A program made the position numbers and the translations under genes. The notes below the pieces were generated by a model. That model did no database searches. It worked only from the letters and a program-made list of their open reading frames with translations, and was not told where the DNA came from. DNA of 15,568 nucleotides from CBDUVZ01 sp965370805 (lineage in GTDB: Bacteria; Hydrothermota; Tepidihabitantia; Tepidihabitantales; Tepidihabitantaceae), in assembly GCA_965370805.1 (NCBI GenBank), contig CBDUVZ010000068.1, forward strand, positions 1 through 15,568. Direction: 5' to 3'. Of this stretch, positions 6,588 through 14,635 are shown piece by piece; position 1 is the stretch's first letter; each line of letters starts with the position of its first letter.

Positions 6588-7538
6588 ATGCGGAACAGTC
6601 AGACCAGCGAGACGACGCTCATCAATATCATGCGCAATATCGTCAAAACAAGAGGCCGGACCAGGGTGGGCATCGGCGATGACGCGTGCGTGACGGCCGA
6701 CGGTATCGCTGTCTCCACCGACGCCTACGAACTCGGCGTTCATTTCGATACCGACTACATGACCTTTCGTGAAATCGGAACCCGGTGCACGTGTGCCGCG
6801 GTCTCCGACATGGCGGCAATCGGTGCTGAACCGGAACTGATCCTGGTGGCCCTCGGCATACCGAAGAAGATCAACTCCGCGAAAATCCGGGCGCTCTACA
6901 CCGGCATCGAGAAAGCCTGCTCGGCAATGAACTGCGAAGTCGCCGGCGGCGACATCATCGCTTCGGGCTGCCTCTTCCTGAGCATGACCGTGACCGGACG
7001 GACGAAAAAGCCGAAGCTGCGCTCGATGGCCAGACCCGGGCACTCGGTCTATCTCACCGGCTGGGCCGGACTGGCCGAAACCGGACGGGAAGTCCTCCGG
7101 CTCGAACTCTCCCGCCGCGGGTATTGCGACGCTGTCCGCCGTCACATCGAACCGTGGCCCCGACTTGAAGCGTCAAAAACCCTTGGCCCGCGGATCCACG
7201 CTCTGATCGACACTTCGGACGGCCTTGTGACCGACGCCTCGCACCTGAGCATCAGCAGCGGGGTAAAAATCACCCTTGACCCCGACTGCCTTCCCATCCA
7301 TCCGGAAACCCGTCGTCTCTGCTCTCGACTGGGCCTCGACCCCGTGGAATTCGCGCTGAGCTCGGGCGAGGACTACGAGCTCCTTTTCACCAGTCCGAGC
7401 CGTATCACACCGGAAGTCAAAGGACTGCCGGTCACGCGCATCGGCCGGGTCGAACGCGGCACCGACCTGTATCTTGACACCAACGGGAAGCTAGCGAAAC
7501 CCCGGATGAAAGGCTACGACCATCTGGAGCGTAGATAG
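6588..7538 (+). CDS. thiL: Thiamine-monophosphate kinase (ThiL)
   Basis: ThiL phosphorylates thiamine monophosphate with ATP to the cofactor thiamine diphosphate in the cytoplasm. The 316 residues match the PurM/ThiL fold in order: VGIGDDACV (27-35, metal and ATP-binding Asp31/Asp32), STDAYELGVHF (43-53), SDMAAIGA (73-80), AGGD (119-122), LIDTSDGL (207-213 region), SSGEDYELLF (258-267), IGRV (285-288) and GYDHL (309-313). Length is typical. Some usually well-conserved places differ: the Asn normally before the SD motif is Ala71-Ala72-Val, and the TGxLGxS-type loop reads TGWAGLAETG, so another AIR-synthase-like kinase is a remote alternative. Starting at ATG 6588 keeps the whole N-terminal helix; the promoter makes it leaderless. 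No other thiamine gene is nearby. Confidence 0.87.
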   Translation: MRNSQTSETTLINIMRNIVKTRGRTRVGIGDDACVTADGIAVSTDAYELGVHFDTDYMTFREIGTRCTCAAVSDMAAIGAEPELILVALGIPKKINSAKIRALYTGIEKACSAMNCEVAGGDIIASGCLFLSMTVTGRTKKPKLRSMARPGHSVYLTGWAGLAETGREVLRLELSRRGYCDAVRRHIEPWPRLEASKTLGPRIHALIDTSDGLVTDASHLSISSGVKITLDPDCLPIHPETRRLCSRLGLDPVEFALSSGEDYELLFTSPSRITPEVKGLPVTRIGRVERGTDLYLDTNGKLAKPRMKGYDHLERR

Positions 7539-7546
7539 CAGATCCA

Positions 7547-7578
7547 TGTTGATAACCTGTGGAAAACTCCGTGGACAA
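7547..7578. promoter_or_regulatory. Cluster of three DnaA-box-like sequences
   Basis: Immediately after thiL, TGTTGATAA (7547-7555), TGTGGAAAA (7558-7566) and CGTGGACAA (7570-7578) resemble the DnaA box TGTGGATAA with one, one and two mismatches. All have the same orientation and are spaced 11 and 12 bp, about one helical turn. The surrounding 378-nt gap lies upstream of nrdD. They may be DnaA sites for nrdD control or a relic of an origin-like array. Confidence 0.4.
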
Positions 7579-7715
7579 CAGATTTCGGACGTACGGAAAC
7601 CGTGGCTACGCTGACACGCACTACCCTGTTATTGTGATAGTCTCGGCGCTTCTTCCCAAGGTAACACTTGATTTGTCATAGACTTGCAGCATTGCAGGGA
7701 TATCTTCAATCCAGC

Positions 7716-7744
7716 TTGACAGGTCGGTCTGTTACGGCTATAAG
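7716..7744 (+). promoter_or_regulatory. Sigma70-like promoter of nrdD
   Basis: Perfect TTGACA (7716-7721), 17-bp spacer, TATAAG (7739-7744). Predicted start is about 7751, leaving a 166-nt 5' leader before the GTG of nrdD at 7917. Confidence 0.7.
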
Positions 7745-7750
7745 CAATGT

Positions 7751-7916
7751 CGATACTAGATGAATTATCCCTTCTTTGGGTTCTGTGCCGACCCGGCTTC
7801 GACCGCGAAGCCGGATTGCAGGGCCAGGAGTGGAAGGAACCGGACGGACGGAAAACAGGCAATGCCGATTGGATTGAATAGCAGGAAACTGTACAACCTC
7901 AGGAAAGGGGGAAGAC
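7751..7916 (+). promoter_or_regulatory. Structured 5' leader of nrdD
   Basis: The leader contains a perfect 9-bp hairpin, CCGGCTTCG (7793-7801), a 4-base loop and CGAAGCCGG (7806-7814). CTGTGCCG around 7783-7790 could pair with CGGAAAACAG around 7849-7858 to enclose it. It ends in the strong ribosome binding site AGGAAAGGGGGAAG, a few bases from the GTG. It is the only recognisable gene start in the window with a long leader. I could not match it to the cobalamin, purine or 2'-deoxyguanosine riboswitch consensus. Between 7579 and 7715 I see nothing else I can name. Confidence 0.4.
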
Positions 7917-10346
7917 GTGTCCATCCCGCGGGAGCAGACTAGAACCACCGACGCCGCTGTGACAAACCAGCGTCTCGAACATACCAGAAAAAGGGACGGC
8001 GAAGTCGTCCTGTTCGACATCGACAAGATTACGACCGCGATTTTCAAGGCCGCCCGTTCGGTTGGCGGCGAGAACCGTCCACTGGCTGAGACGCTGGCTC
8101 GCAAGGTAGTCGACCAGCTCCACGCTCAGAAGGGCAAACACACACCGGCAGTCGAGGAAATCCAAGATGCGGTCGAGAAAATCCTGATTCGGGAAGGACA
8201 CGCCAGCACCGCCAAAGCGTACATTCTCTACCGTGAACGCCGCAGCCAGGCACGGATCAAACGGATGATCTCCGACAAGCAGGAGGCAACCGACTTCGCG
8301 CTGTTCGTCAACACCTCCGGCGAAACCATCAGTCGCTGGGATGGAACCAAAATCACCCGTGCGCTGATGCGCGAAGCCAACCTCTCGCTTGAGGAAGCGG
8401 AGAAAATCGCCCGCGAAACGGAAGACGTCGTCATCAACTCCCGGGTGAAGCACATCACTTCCAGCCTGATTCGTGAGATCGTCAACACCAAACTGATCGA
8501 ACACGGCCTCGAAGAACAACGCCGGCGACACACCCGGCTCGGGGTTCCGATGTACGACGTCGAACGGATACTGCTCTTCAAGAACAAAGAGAACTCGAAT
8601 ATCCCCCACAACCCCGAAGCCACCAACATGACACTGGCCGAGTGGATCAACAAGCAGTTCGCCCTTTCGTCGGTATTCGACACCGAACTGGCGGACGCCC
8701 ACGCTCACGGCGACATCCACCTCCACGACCTCGGCTTCATCAACCGGCCCTACTGCTCGGGCCAGTCACTTGAGTACGTCAAGAAGTTCGGGCTGAGTCT
8801 GCCGAACGCCCTGTCGATGGCCCGACCCGCGAGGCACCCCGAAACCCTGCTCGCCCACATGGTCAAGTTCTCGGCCGCACTCCAGGGACACTTCGCCGGC
8901 GCCATCGGCTGGGATGCGGTCAATCTGTTCTTCGCACCGTTCCTCACCGGCATGAACGACCGGGACATGCACCAGCTCGCTCAGATGATGATATTCGAGT
9001 ACTCGCAGCAGAACGTCGCCCGCGGCGGTCAGGCAATCTTCTCGGACATCAACCTCTACTGGGAAATACCGAAGCACTTCGAGGAAGTCGAAGCCATCGG
9101 TCCCGGCGGCACCTACACCGGCAAGAAGTACAAGGAATACCTGCCCGAAGCGCAGCGCTTCCTGTGGGCGCTTTTCGATGTCTACCGCGAAGGCGATGCC
9201 GCCGGCCAGCCGTTCTTCTTCCCCAAGCCGCTCGTGCACATGACCGACCGGTTCTTCCAGACCCCCGGCTGGGAGGGCTTTCTGCATCACATCTGCGACG
9301 TTGCCGCGGAAAAGGGAAACACCTATTTCGTCTTCGACCGGGGCGATACCGCAAAGATCAGTGAATGCTGCCGCCTGAGCTTCAAGCTCGACCAGTCCGA
9401 CCTGAACGACGCTCGCACCCCCTGGAAGATGCGCTACAGCGCGCTGCAGAACGTAACCGTCAACCTCCCGCGCATCGCCTACCAGGCGAACCATGACAAG
9501 TCGGAACTGTTCAAACTCCTGCGGGAACGTCTCGAGCTTGTAGTCAGGGCCCACCTCCAGAAGAAAGCCTTCCTGGAGAAACTGCTCGCCCTCAAAGCCG
9601 ACGGTCCGCTCGCCCTGCTCACGATGCAGCGGGACGGTGAGGCCTATCTGCGCATGCGCCGCGCAACCTTCCTCGTCGGTATCCTCGGTCTGAACGAGAT
9701 GGTCCAGTACCACACCGGCCGGGAGATGCACGAAGACGAGGAAGCGTTCCGGTTCGGACTCCTGGTCACCGCTTTCATGCGCGAGGAGTGCAACCGGTTC
9801 TCCCGGGAGCACGAGGGCATGCATTTCGTGCTTGAGCAGACCCCGGCCGAGTCAACCGCGTACCGGATGGCGAAACTGGACCTGAAGTACTACCGCGACC
9901 AGACACAACAGGTAGTCAAAGGCAGCATCGAAGACGACTCCAGCTACTACACCAATTCCACTTACCTCAACGTCGGCGAGCGCATCGACCCGATCGAACG
10001 GGTCTACCGCGAAGGCAAATTCCACGACATGATCGAAGCCGGCGCCCTTTCCCACGTCTGGCTTGCGGATTCCCGCCCGACCAAGGAATCGGTCGCCAAC
10101 TTCGTCATCAAGACCTACCGGAACACCCGCAACGCCCAGATTGCCTTCTCGCCCGAGTTCACTTCGTGCAACAACTGCACGAGGACGTCCCGCGGCCTGG
10201 TTGACGTCTGCCCGTACTGCGGGTCATCCGAAGTCGATTTCATCACCCGGGTCACCGGCTACTTCTCGAAAGTCTCGGGCTGGAACGCCGGCAAGCGGGC
10301 CGAACTGCTTGACCGCTACAAGGGAAAGCTCAGCAACGTAAGCTAG
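7917..10346 (+). CDS. nrdD: Anaerobic (class III) ribonucleoside-triphosphate reductase
   Basis: NrdD reduces ribonucleoside triphosphates to dNTPs using a glycyl radical and is irreversibly damaged by oxygen, pointing to an anaerobic or microaerobic life. The 809 residues contain two ATP-cone allosteric domains (about 22-112, with KRDGEVVLFDIDKI; and 128-218, with WDGTKITRALMREAN), then the 10-stranded barrel with the thiyl-radical Cys280 in RPYCSGQSLEY, the SECCRLSF motif (C484, C485), a C-terminal zinc site C751-x2-C754...C765-x2-C768, and the glycyl radical loop RVTGYFS with Gly781. Glutamate-rich and Zn-site features match the Thermotoga/archaeal-like branch better than the E. coli enzyme. 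The GTG start is set by the strong AGGAAAGGGGGAAG Shine-Dalgarno. The activating enzyme NrdG, required to form the glycyl radical, is not in the window. Confidence 0.96.
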   Translation: MSIPREQTRTTDAAVTNQRLEHTRKRDGEVVLFDIDKITTAIFKAARSVGGENRPLAETLARKVVDQLHAQKGKHTPAVEEIQDAVEKILIREGHASTAKAYILYRERRSQARIKRMISDKQEATDFALFVNTSGETISRWDGTKITRALMREANLSLEEAEKIARETEDVVINSRVKHITSSLIREIVNTKLIEHGLEEQRRRHTRLGVPMYDVERILLFKNKENSNIPHNPEATNMTLAEWINKQFALSSVFDTELADAHAHGDIHLHDLGFINRPYCSGQSLEYVKKFGLSLPNALSMARPARHPETLLAHMVKFSAALQGHFAGAIGWDAVNLFFAPFLTGMNDRDMHQLAQMMIFEYSQQNVARGGQAIFSDINLYWEIPKHFEEVEAIGPGGTYTGKKYKEYLPEAQRFLWALFDVYREGDAAGQPFFFPKPLVHMTDRFFQTPGWEGFLHHICDVAAEKGNTYFVFDRGDTAKISECCRLSFKLDQSDLNDARTPWKMRYSALQNVTVNLPRIAYQANHDKSELFKLLRERLELVVRAHLQKKAFLEKLLALKADGPLALLTMQRDGEAYLRMRRATFLVGILGLNEMVQYHTGREMHEDEEAFRFGLLVTAFMREECNRFSREHEGMHFVLEQTPAESTAYRMAKLDLKYYRDQTQQVVKGSIEDDSSYYTNSTYLNVGERIDPIERVYREGKFHDMIEAGALSHVWLADSRPTKESVANFVIKTYRNTRNAQIAFSPEFTSCNNCTRTSRGLVDVCPYCGSSEVDFITRVTGYFSKVSGWNAGKRAELLDRYKGKLSNVS

Positions 10347-10348
10347 CG

Positions 10349-10573
10349 TTGCGCGTAACAGTCCGGGCAAAACCGCAGAGCAGAACCGAAGGGATTGACC
10401 GGCAGCCGGACGGCTCGCTCGTCGTCCGGGTGCGCGCCCCGGCGCGCGAAGGCAAAGCGAACCAGGCGGTTATCAAGTTGGTGGCCGCCCATTTCGGCGT
10501 GCCGAAATCCGCGGTCCGGATCGTCGCCGGTCCCCGCGGCCGAACCAAAGTCCTGGAACTGCCCGACCGCTAG
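10349..10573 (+). CDS. YggU/DUF167 family protein
   Basis: A 74-residue protein of the DUF167 (YggU) family: LRVTVRAKPQSR at the N-terminus, LVVRVRAPAREGKANQAVIK (26-45, the family's APxxGKAN core) and KSAVRIVAGPRGRTKVLEL (51-69, matching the family's ...VxIxxGxxxRxKxxxI tail). Function in the family is not established; the fold is a small alpha/beta domain. It begins with TTG two bases after the nrdD stop and has no visible Shine-Dalgarno, so it is probably translated by coupling with nrdD. The C-terminus lies two bases from the convergent end of the RNase G gene, with no terminator between. Confidence 0.82.
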   Translation: MRVTVRAKPQSRTEGIDRQPDGSLVVRVRAPAREGKANQAVIKLVAAHFGVPKSAVRIVAGPRGRTKVLELPDR

Positions 10574-10575
10574 GA

Positions 10576-12057
10576 CTACTCGGTCAGCAGCCTGAAATCA
10601 GTCGGCCGGATCTGGTAGTCGGTCTTGACGTCAATCGCCAGTTCATAGCGCCGGGCGAACTGGGTCAGCCGGTCATACCATTCCGTGGTCAGGTAGTCGG
10701 TAATCCAGGGCGCGGCGAGAATCCGCACCCGCTTCCCTCGCAGCTTTGTCAGCCTGGCAAGAATCGCCCGTTCGAGTTTCATCACCACCTCGGATCGGGA
10801 CCGCACCCGGCCGGAGCCCTTGCACGTCGGACAGACCTCGCACATCGCGTACATCATTCCGGGCCGGGTACGCTCCCGCGTCATCTCCAGGAGTCCGAAC
10901 CGGCTCAGCTTCGAATAGTCCGCTTTGGCCCGGTCATTGGCAAGCTGGCTCTTGAGTTCGCCGACGACCCGCTCCATGTTCTTCGAGTCCTCCATGTCGA
11001 TGAAGTCGACGATGATGAGCCCGGCGAGGTCCCGCAACCTTATCTGGCAGGCGATCTCCTCAGCGGCCTCCAGATTGGTCTGAACGATCAGCCGCTCCGG
11101 GTCGTCCTCCTTGGACGACCGGCCGGTATTGACGTCAATCGCCACCATCGCCTCGGTCTGGTCGATAGTGATGAATCCGCCTGACTTCAGCCACAGCCGC
11201 TTCTGGAACACGCGCTCGAGCTCGGCCTCAACCCCGGTGTGCTCCATGACCGGTACTTCGCCCCGGTAGAGTTCGACCTTCCGTTTCAGCCGCGGCGCCA
11301 CCTGCCCGACGTAATCCAGGACCTCACGATACCGTTCCTCGGAGTCCAGCATCATCTTGTCGACATTGGCCGAGAAAAGGTCGCGGACGAGCTTCACCCC
11401 GATTGCCGGCTCCTCGTACACCACGGCCGGCGCCTTCGCGGCCTCGGCTCTGTTCCTGACTTCCTCCCACGTCTTCCCCAGCCGCTGGCACTCGTTTCTC
11501 AGATCGTCGGCGCTCGCGCCACCCGCCACCGTCCTGATTATCAGACCCGCGTGCTTGTCCTTGAACTTGCGGGCAATGCTGCGCAGCCGGGACCGCTCCC
11601 GCCGGTCTCTTATCCGCCGCGATATCCCGATCCGTTCCGCATTCGGGAAGTAAACGAGGAACCGCCCGGGAATCGACACGTAGGACGAGACTCTCGCCCC
11701 CTTCTCGGCGAAAGGGTCCTTCACCACCTGGACGAGTATGTCCTCACCCTCGTTCAGGCTGATCGTCCGCGGCTCCGACTTGGACGACTCGCCCGGCTTC
11801 GCTTCGTCGTCATCGAGCGCATCGAACTCCGGGATTTCGTTCAGCGGCAGGAACCCGTTCTTGCGCTGGCCGATATTCACGAACGCCCCGCGCAGTCCCT
11901 TGACGACGTTCTCGACCCGGCCTTTATAGATGCGGCCGACAAGCACCTGCTTCTCGGCCCGCTCGACGTAGAACTCGACCAGCCGGTCGTTTTCGACAAT
12001 CGCGACCCTGGTCTCCCATTCATTCGAACTCAGGACTATCTTCTTCTTTGCCCTCAT
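10576..12057 (-). CDS. rng: Ribonuclease G (RNase E/G family)
   Basis: An endoribonuclease that cuts single-stranded, 5'-monophosphorylated RNA, used in rRNA maturation and mRNA decay. The 493 residues match the RNase G length. Order: N-terminal MRAKKKIVLSSNEWETRVAI, S1 RNA-binding domain (about 39-128) interrupted by an acidic Ser/Asp/Glu-rich insertion (75-100), the RNase H-like and 5'-sensor region, the catalytic DNase I-like domain with Asp308 (AMVAIDVNTGR) and Asp351 (IIVDFIDME), spaced 43 residues apart as in E. coli RNase E D303/D346, and the zinc-link CPTC (C409, C412) equivalent to C404/C407. No long C-terminal degradosome scaffold follows, so it is RNase G rather than full RNase E. 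ATG 12057 follows GGAGG by four bases and overlaps the stop of the upstream radical SAM gene by one base. An upstream extension is unlikely. Confidence 0.95.
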   Translation of the reverse strand: MRAKKKIVLSSNEWETRVAIVENDRLVEFYVERAEKQVLVGRIYKGRVENVVKGLRGAFVNIGQRKNGFLPLNEIPEFDALDDDEAKPGESSKSEPRTISLNEGEDILVQVVKDPFAEKGARVSSYVSIPGRFLVYFPNAERIGISRRIRDRRERSRLRSIARKFKDKHAGLIIRTVAGGASADDLRNECQRLGKTWEEVRNRAEAAKAPAVVYEEPAIGVKLVRDLFSANVDKMMLDSEERYREVLDYVGQVAPRLKRKVELYRGEVPVMEHTGVEAELERVFQKRLWLKSGGFITIDQTEAMVAIDVNTGRSSKEDDPERLIVQTNLEAAEEIACQIRLRDLAGLIIVDFIDMEDSKNMERVVGELKSQLANDRAKADYSKLSRFGLLEMTRERTRPGMMYAMCEVCPTCKGSGRVRSRSEVVMKLERAILARLTKLRGKRVRILAAPWITDYLTTEWYDRLTQFARRYELAIDVKTDYQIRPTDFRLLTE

Positions 12058-14483
12058 CAATCCTCCATCGGTGTGGTGACTCTTCCGTCTTTCTCCACCA
12101 GAAGGTCCAGGCGCCTGACGTCGAGGCACCTGACTTCCTCCTCCTCCAGCTTGAAAACCTGCGCCAGCGTGCTGAGCAGCCTGACCCCCGGAACAATCGA
12201 CAGCTCCATGATCAGTTTGTCACTCGCGGCCATCTCCAGACTCCGCACTCCGGCAATCCTCCTGCCTTGCTCGACCAGCAGTTCAATCTCTTCCATCGCT
12301 TTGCCCGGGACGCGAACCGCGTATCGTCCCAGGTTCACAATCTTGCCCAGTGTCGGCCGGTGCTTCAGTATCGTCCGCGACCCCGCAATCCGCAGGCCCC
12401 TGGGCAGGAAGGGACCGAGGTCACGGACGATATTGCCCGAATAGCGGATACTCGTGAACAGGTCAAGGTACTCGCCGTCGGAGACCAGGCCGACCGGCAG
12501 CGGCGGCCCGAACGAAAGCATCGGCTTGGGCGAATAGCCCCTGGTGTACATCACCGGCAGTTCGCTCCGGCGCAGCGAACGATAGAACGACCGCACCCGG
12601 TCGAGATGGGCGGCGAACCGGTACGGCTCCCCGACGGCATACCTGATCCGGAATCGAATCCGCGGCTCCTCGTGCCCGGTCGCCGGTCTTCGCTTCCGGC
12701 CGTAGCGCACGACTTCCGGCGCCGACCGTTCCGGCCGGGGCGGCATCTTGCCGTCCGTGCAGGCCCCGCACTCCAGGCATTCGGCCCGGGCGCAGTCCGG
12801 GCTTTCCTCGCCCCGGCGCGCCTTCTCCAACTCCTCCCGCAGGAACCGCTTGCTTACCCCGACGTCCACGAAATCCCACGGCAGGCTCGAACCCGCTTCC
12901 CGGCCGCTCGTGTAGGATTGCGGGTCCACACCCTCGGAGTCGCAGGCCTCCAGCCACCGGGCGAGCCGGAAATTCTCGGTCCACTCCTGGAAAGTGCCGC
13001 CGTCCCGGTAGACCCGTTCGATAACCGGCCCGAGTTTCTCATCGCCCCGGGCGAGCATCGCCTGGATGAACGAGCATTCCGGATTCTCCCACTTCGGCCT
13101 GATATTGCGCCGGGTGAACATCAGCTTCAGCCGGTCGATTTTCGCCCGGCTCTCGGTGATGCCGGCAAATCCGGCCCACTGGAATGGCGTGTGCGGCTTG
13201 GGCACGAACGGACTCAGACCGCAGCGCACGGACCTGCCCCGGCACAGCCGCGCGACTTCGCTCACGAACTTGCCGATCTCCTCGATATCCGCGTCCGTCT
13301 CGGTCGGCAGGCCGACCATGAAGTAGAGCTTCACGCCGTTCCAGCCGGCATCGAGCGCGGTCCGAATCGATTCGAGCGTCGCCGCCTCCGGGATGTTCTT
13401 GTTGATGAACTTCTTCAGCCGGGGAGAAACCGTCTCCGGCGCGAACGTCAACCCGGATTTCTTCACTTCCTGCAGGTCGAAAGCCAGCTCCGGCGAAAAA
13501 CCCTCACCACGAGTCGAAGGCAGGGAAACCGAAACCCGCCGCTCCCCGAGTCGCGAACTCAACCGCTGCACCAGGTTCGATATGTCCGGGTAGTCCAGGG
13601 CCGAAAGCGACAGCAGCGAAACCTCCTCCCAGCCGGTGGCCCTGATGCCCCGTTCGGCCAGGCGGACAATCTCGTCAACCGTCCGGAACCGCACCGGCCG
13701 GTTGCACATCCCGGCCTGACAGAACCGGCACCCGCGCGTACAGCCCCGCGCAATCTCAATCGTCAGCCGGTCGTGGGTAGTCTCGCAGACCGGCACCATC
13801 GGCGGGAACGGGAAATCCTCCTCCGTCAGTTCGGACAGCACCCGGCGCTTGACCGCGCCCTCGGTCTTCCCGGTCTTGCCCGGCACGTACAGGCCGGGCA
13901 GCCGGGCAAGTGCGGACAGAAGGTCATCCCGGTTCCGCCGGTCCCAGCCCGCATACACGTCGGTGATCTCCCGCACCGGCTCCTCGCCGTCCCCGACTAC
14001 GAACGCATCAATGAAATCCGAAAGCGGCAGCGGATTCACGGTACACGGCCCGCCGGCAACCACCAGCGGGTGGCTCGCTTCACGCTCGGTCCGGTGCAGC
14101 GGAATCCGGGCCAGTTCCAGCAGATACGGAACATTGGTGTAGGTCAGCTCGCTCTGGAGCGAAATGCCGAAGATATCGAAATCCTTCACCGGCCGCTTCG
14201 ATTCGAGCGCGTACAACGGCAGTTCCTTCTCGAGCAGCAGCGCCGCGAAATCCGGCCACGGCGCGAAACAGTGCTCGCACTGCGCGTTCTCCAGCCGGTT
14301 GATTATCGAATACAGAATCCGCAGCCCGTAATTGGACATCCCGAGCTCATACACCTCCGGCATGCTCAGAACCCAACTGACCCGCGACGCATCATGGTCC
14401 CGCAGCAGGGCATTGTACTCGCCGCCGGTGTATCGGATGGGCTTGGTGACGAGGGGTAGAACCTCGCTTATGCGATCAAACAT
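12057..14483 (-). CDS. Radical SAM protein, TIGR03960-like fused to DUF2344 (TIGR03936-like)
   Basis: An 808-residue iron-sulfur enzyme of unproven reaction. Residues 1-220 are a B12-binding-like Rossmann region (VSWVLSMPEVYELGMSNYG, VVAGGPCTVNPLPLSDFIDA) without the DxHxxG cobalamin loop. The radical SAM core (about 235-470) has C248-x3-C252-x2-C255 in ARGCTRGCRFCQAGMC, ligating the [4Fe-4S] cluster that cleaves SAM. A second cluster C564-x4-C569-x2-C572-x2-C575 may hold another metal site. The C-terminal ~200 residues (from about 610: RIRFRIRYAVGEPYRFAAHL, YTRGYSPKPMLSFGPPLPVG) match the DUF2344 domain, which in some bacteria is a separate gene. Proteins of this type are commonly found beside rng, as here, where the stop overlaps rng's ATG (TGATG). 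The start has no Shine-Dalgarno but a promoter six bases upstream. Likely an RNA or ribosome-related modification role, by context only. Confidence 0.9.
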   Translation of the reverse strand: MFDRISEVLPLVTKPIRYTGGEYNALLRDHDASRVSWVLSMPEVYELGMSNYGLRILYSIINRLENAQCEHCFAPWPDFAALLLEKELPLYALESKRPVKDFDIFGISLQSELTYTNVPYLLELARIPLHRTEREASHPLVVAGGPCTVNPLPLSDFIDAFVVGDGEEPVREITDVYAGWDRRNRDDLLSALARLPGLYVPGKTGKTEGAVKRRVLSELTEEDFPFPPMVPVCETTHDRLTIEIARGCTRGCRFCQAGMCNRPVRFRTVDEIVRLAERGIRATGWEEVSLLSLSALDYPDISNLVQRLSSRLGERRVSVSLPSTRGEGFSPELAFDLQEVKKSGLTFAPETVSPRLKKFINKNIPEAATLESIRTALDAGWNGVKLYFMVGLPTETDADIEEIGKFVSEVARLCRGRSVRCGLSPFVPKPHTPFQWAGFAGITESRAKIDRLKLMFTRRNIRPKWENPECSFIQAMLARGDEKLGPVIERVYRDGGTFQEWTENFRLARWLEACDSEGVDPQSYTSGREAGSSLPWDFVDVGVSKRFLREELEKARRGEESPDCARAECLECGACTDGKMPPRPERSAPEVVRYGRKRRPATGHEEPRIRFRIRYAVGEPYRFAAHLDRVRSFYRSLRRSELPVMYTRGYSPKPMLSFGPPLPVGLVSDGEYLDLFTSIRYSGNIVRDLGPFLPRGLRIAGSRTILKHRPTLGKIVNLGRYAVRVPGKAMEEIELLVEQGRRIAGVRSLEMAASDKLIMELSIVPGVRLLSTLAQVFKLEEEEVRCLDVRRLDLLVEKDGRVTTPMED

Positions 14484-14495
14484 CTAGAGAATTGA

Positions 14496-14523
14496 ATACT
14501 ACCAGTTCCGTCACCGGAGTCAA
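14496..14523 (-). promoter_or_regulatory. Promoter of the radical SAM-rng operon
   Basis: On the minus strand TTGACT (14523-14518), a 16-bp spacer and TAGTAT (14501-14496) preceded by an extended -10 TGG. The predicted transcription start is near 14489, six bases before the ATG at 14483, leaving no room for a Shine-Dalgarno sequence. Confidence 0.5.
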
Positions 14524-14545
14524 GCGAACCTGCTGCCGCGCAGGC

Positions 14546-14629
14546 TCAGTCGAGGATTTCAGGCAACTCCCCGGCCCTCGCAGCGAGGCGTCCGTAGAAA
14601 TCAATCGGACTCACAACAATCTGCCGCAA
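14546..14629 (-). CDS. Possible 27-residue leaderless small ORF or small RNA
   Basis: A perfect TATAAT at 14641-14636 (minus strand) with TTGAAG 16 bases upstream predicts a transcript starting near 14629, exactly at a TTG codon. From it a 27-codon frame runs to TGA; its C-terminal part, DFYGRLAARAGELPEILD, would form an amphipathic helix. It lies in otherwise non-coding DNA, ends just before the -35 of the radical SAM operon, and could be read through into that operon. Alternatively the RNA itself matters: GTCCG/CGGAC and CCTCG-CTG-CGAGG hairpins and a CCTGC/GCAGG hairpin just past the stop can form. It may also be a degraded gene end. I recognise no family. Confidence 0.25.
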   Translation of the reverse strand: MRQIVVSPIDFYGRLAARAGELPEILD

Positions 14630-14635
14630 GCACCC

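Noticed and set aside
7539..7716. Chromosomal origin of replication
   Set aside because: Only three degenerate DnaA boxes, no AT-rich unwinding region and no dnaA, dnaN or other origin neighbours in the window.
7629..7862. A 77-codon minus-strand frame in the nrdD upstream region
   Set aside because: No motif, no ribosome binding site, and it runs across the nrdD promoter and hairpin.
7751..7916. Cobalamin riboswitch upstream of nrdD (GGGCCAGGAG resembles part of a B12 box)
   Set aside because: The other conserved B12-element blocks are not found and class III reductases do not use cobalamin.
8766..9824. A 352-codon minus-strand frame opposite nrdD
   Set aside because: Shadow of nrdD; the plus frame contains catalytic residues throughout this segment.
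12048..14459. An 803-codon open frame on the plus strand opposite the radical SAM gene
   Set aside because: It is Arg/Pro/His/Gln-rich antisense shadow of a GC-rich gene, while the minus frame carries clear radical SAM and DUF2344 motifs.
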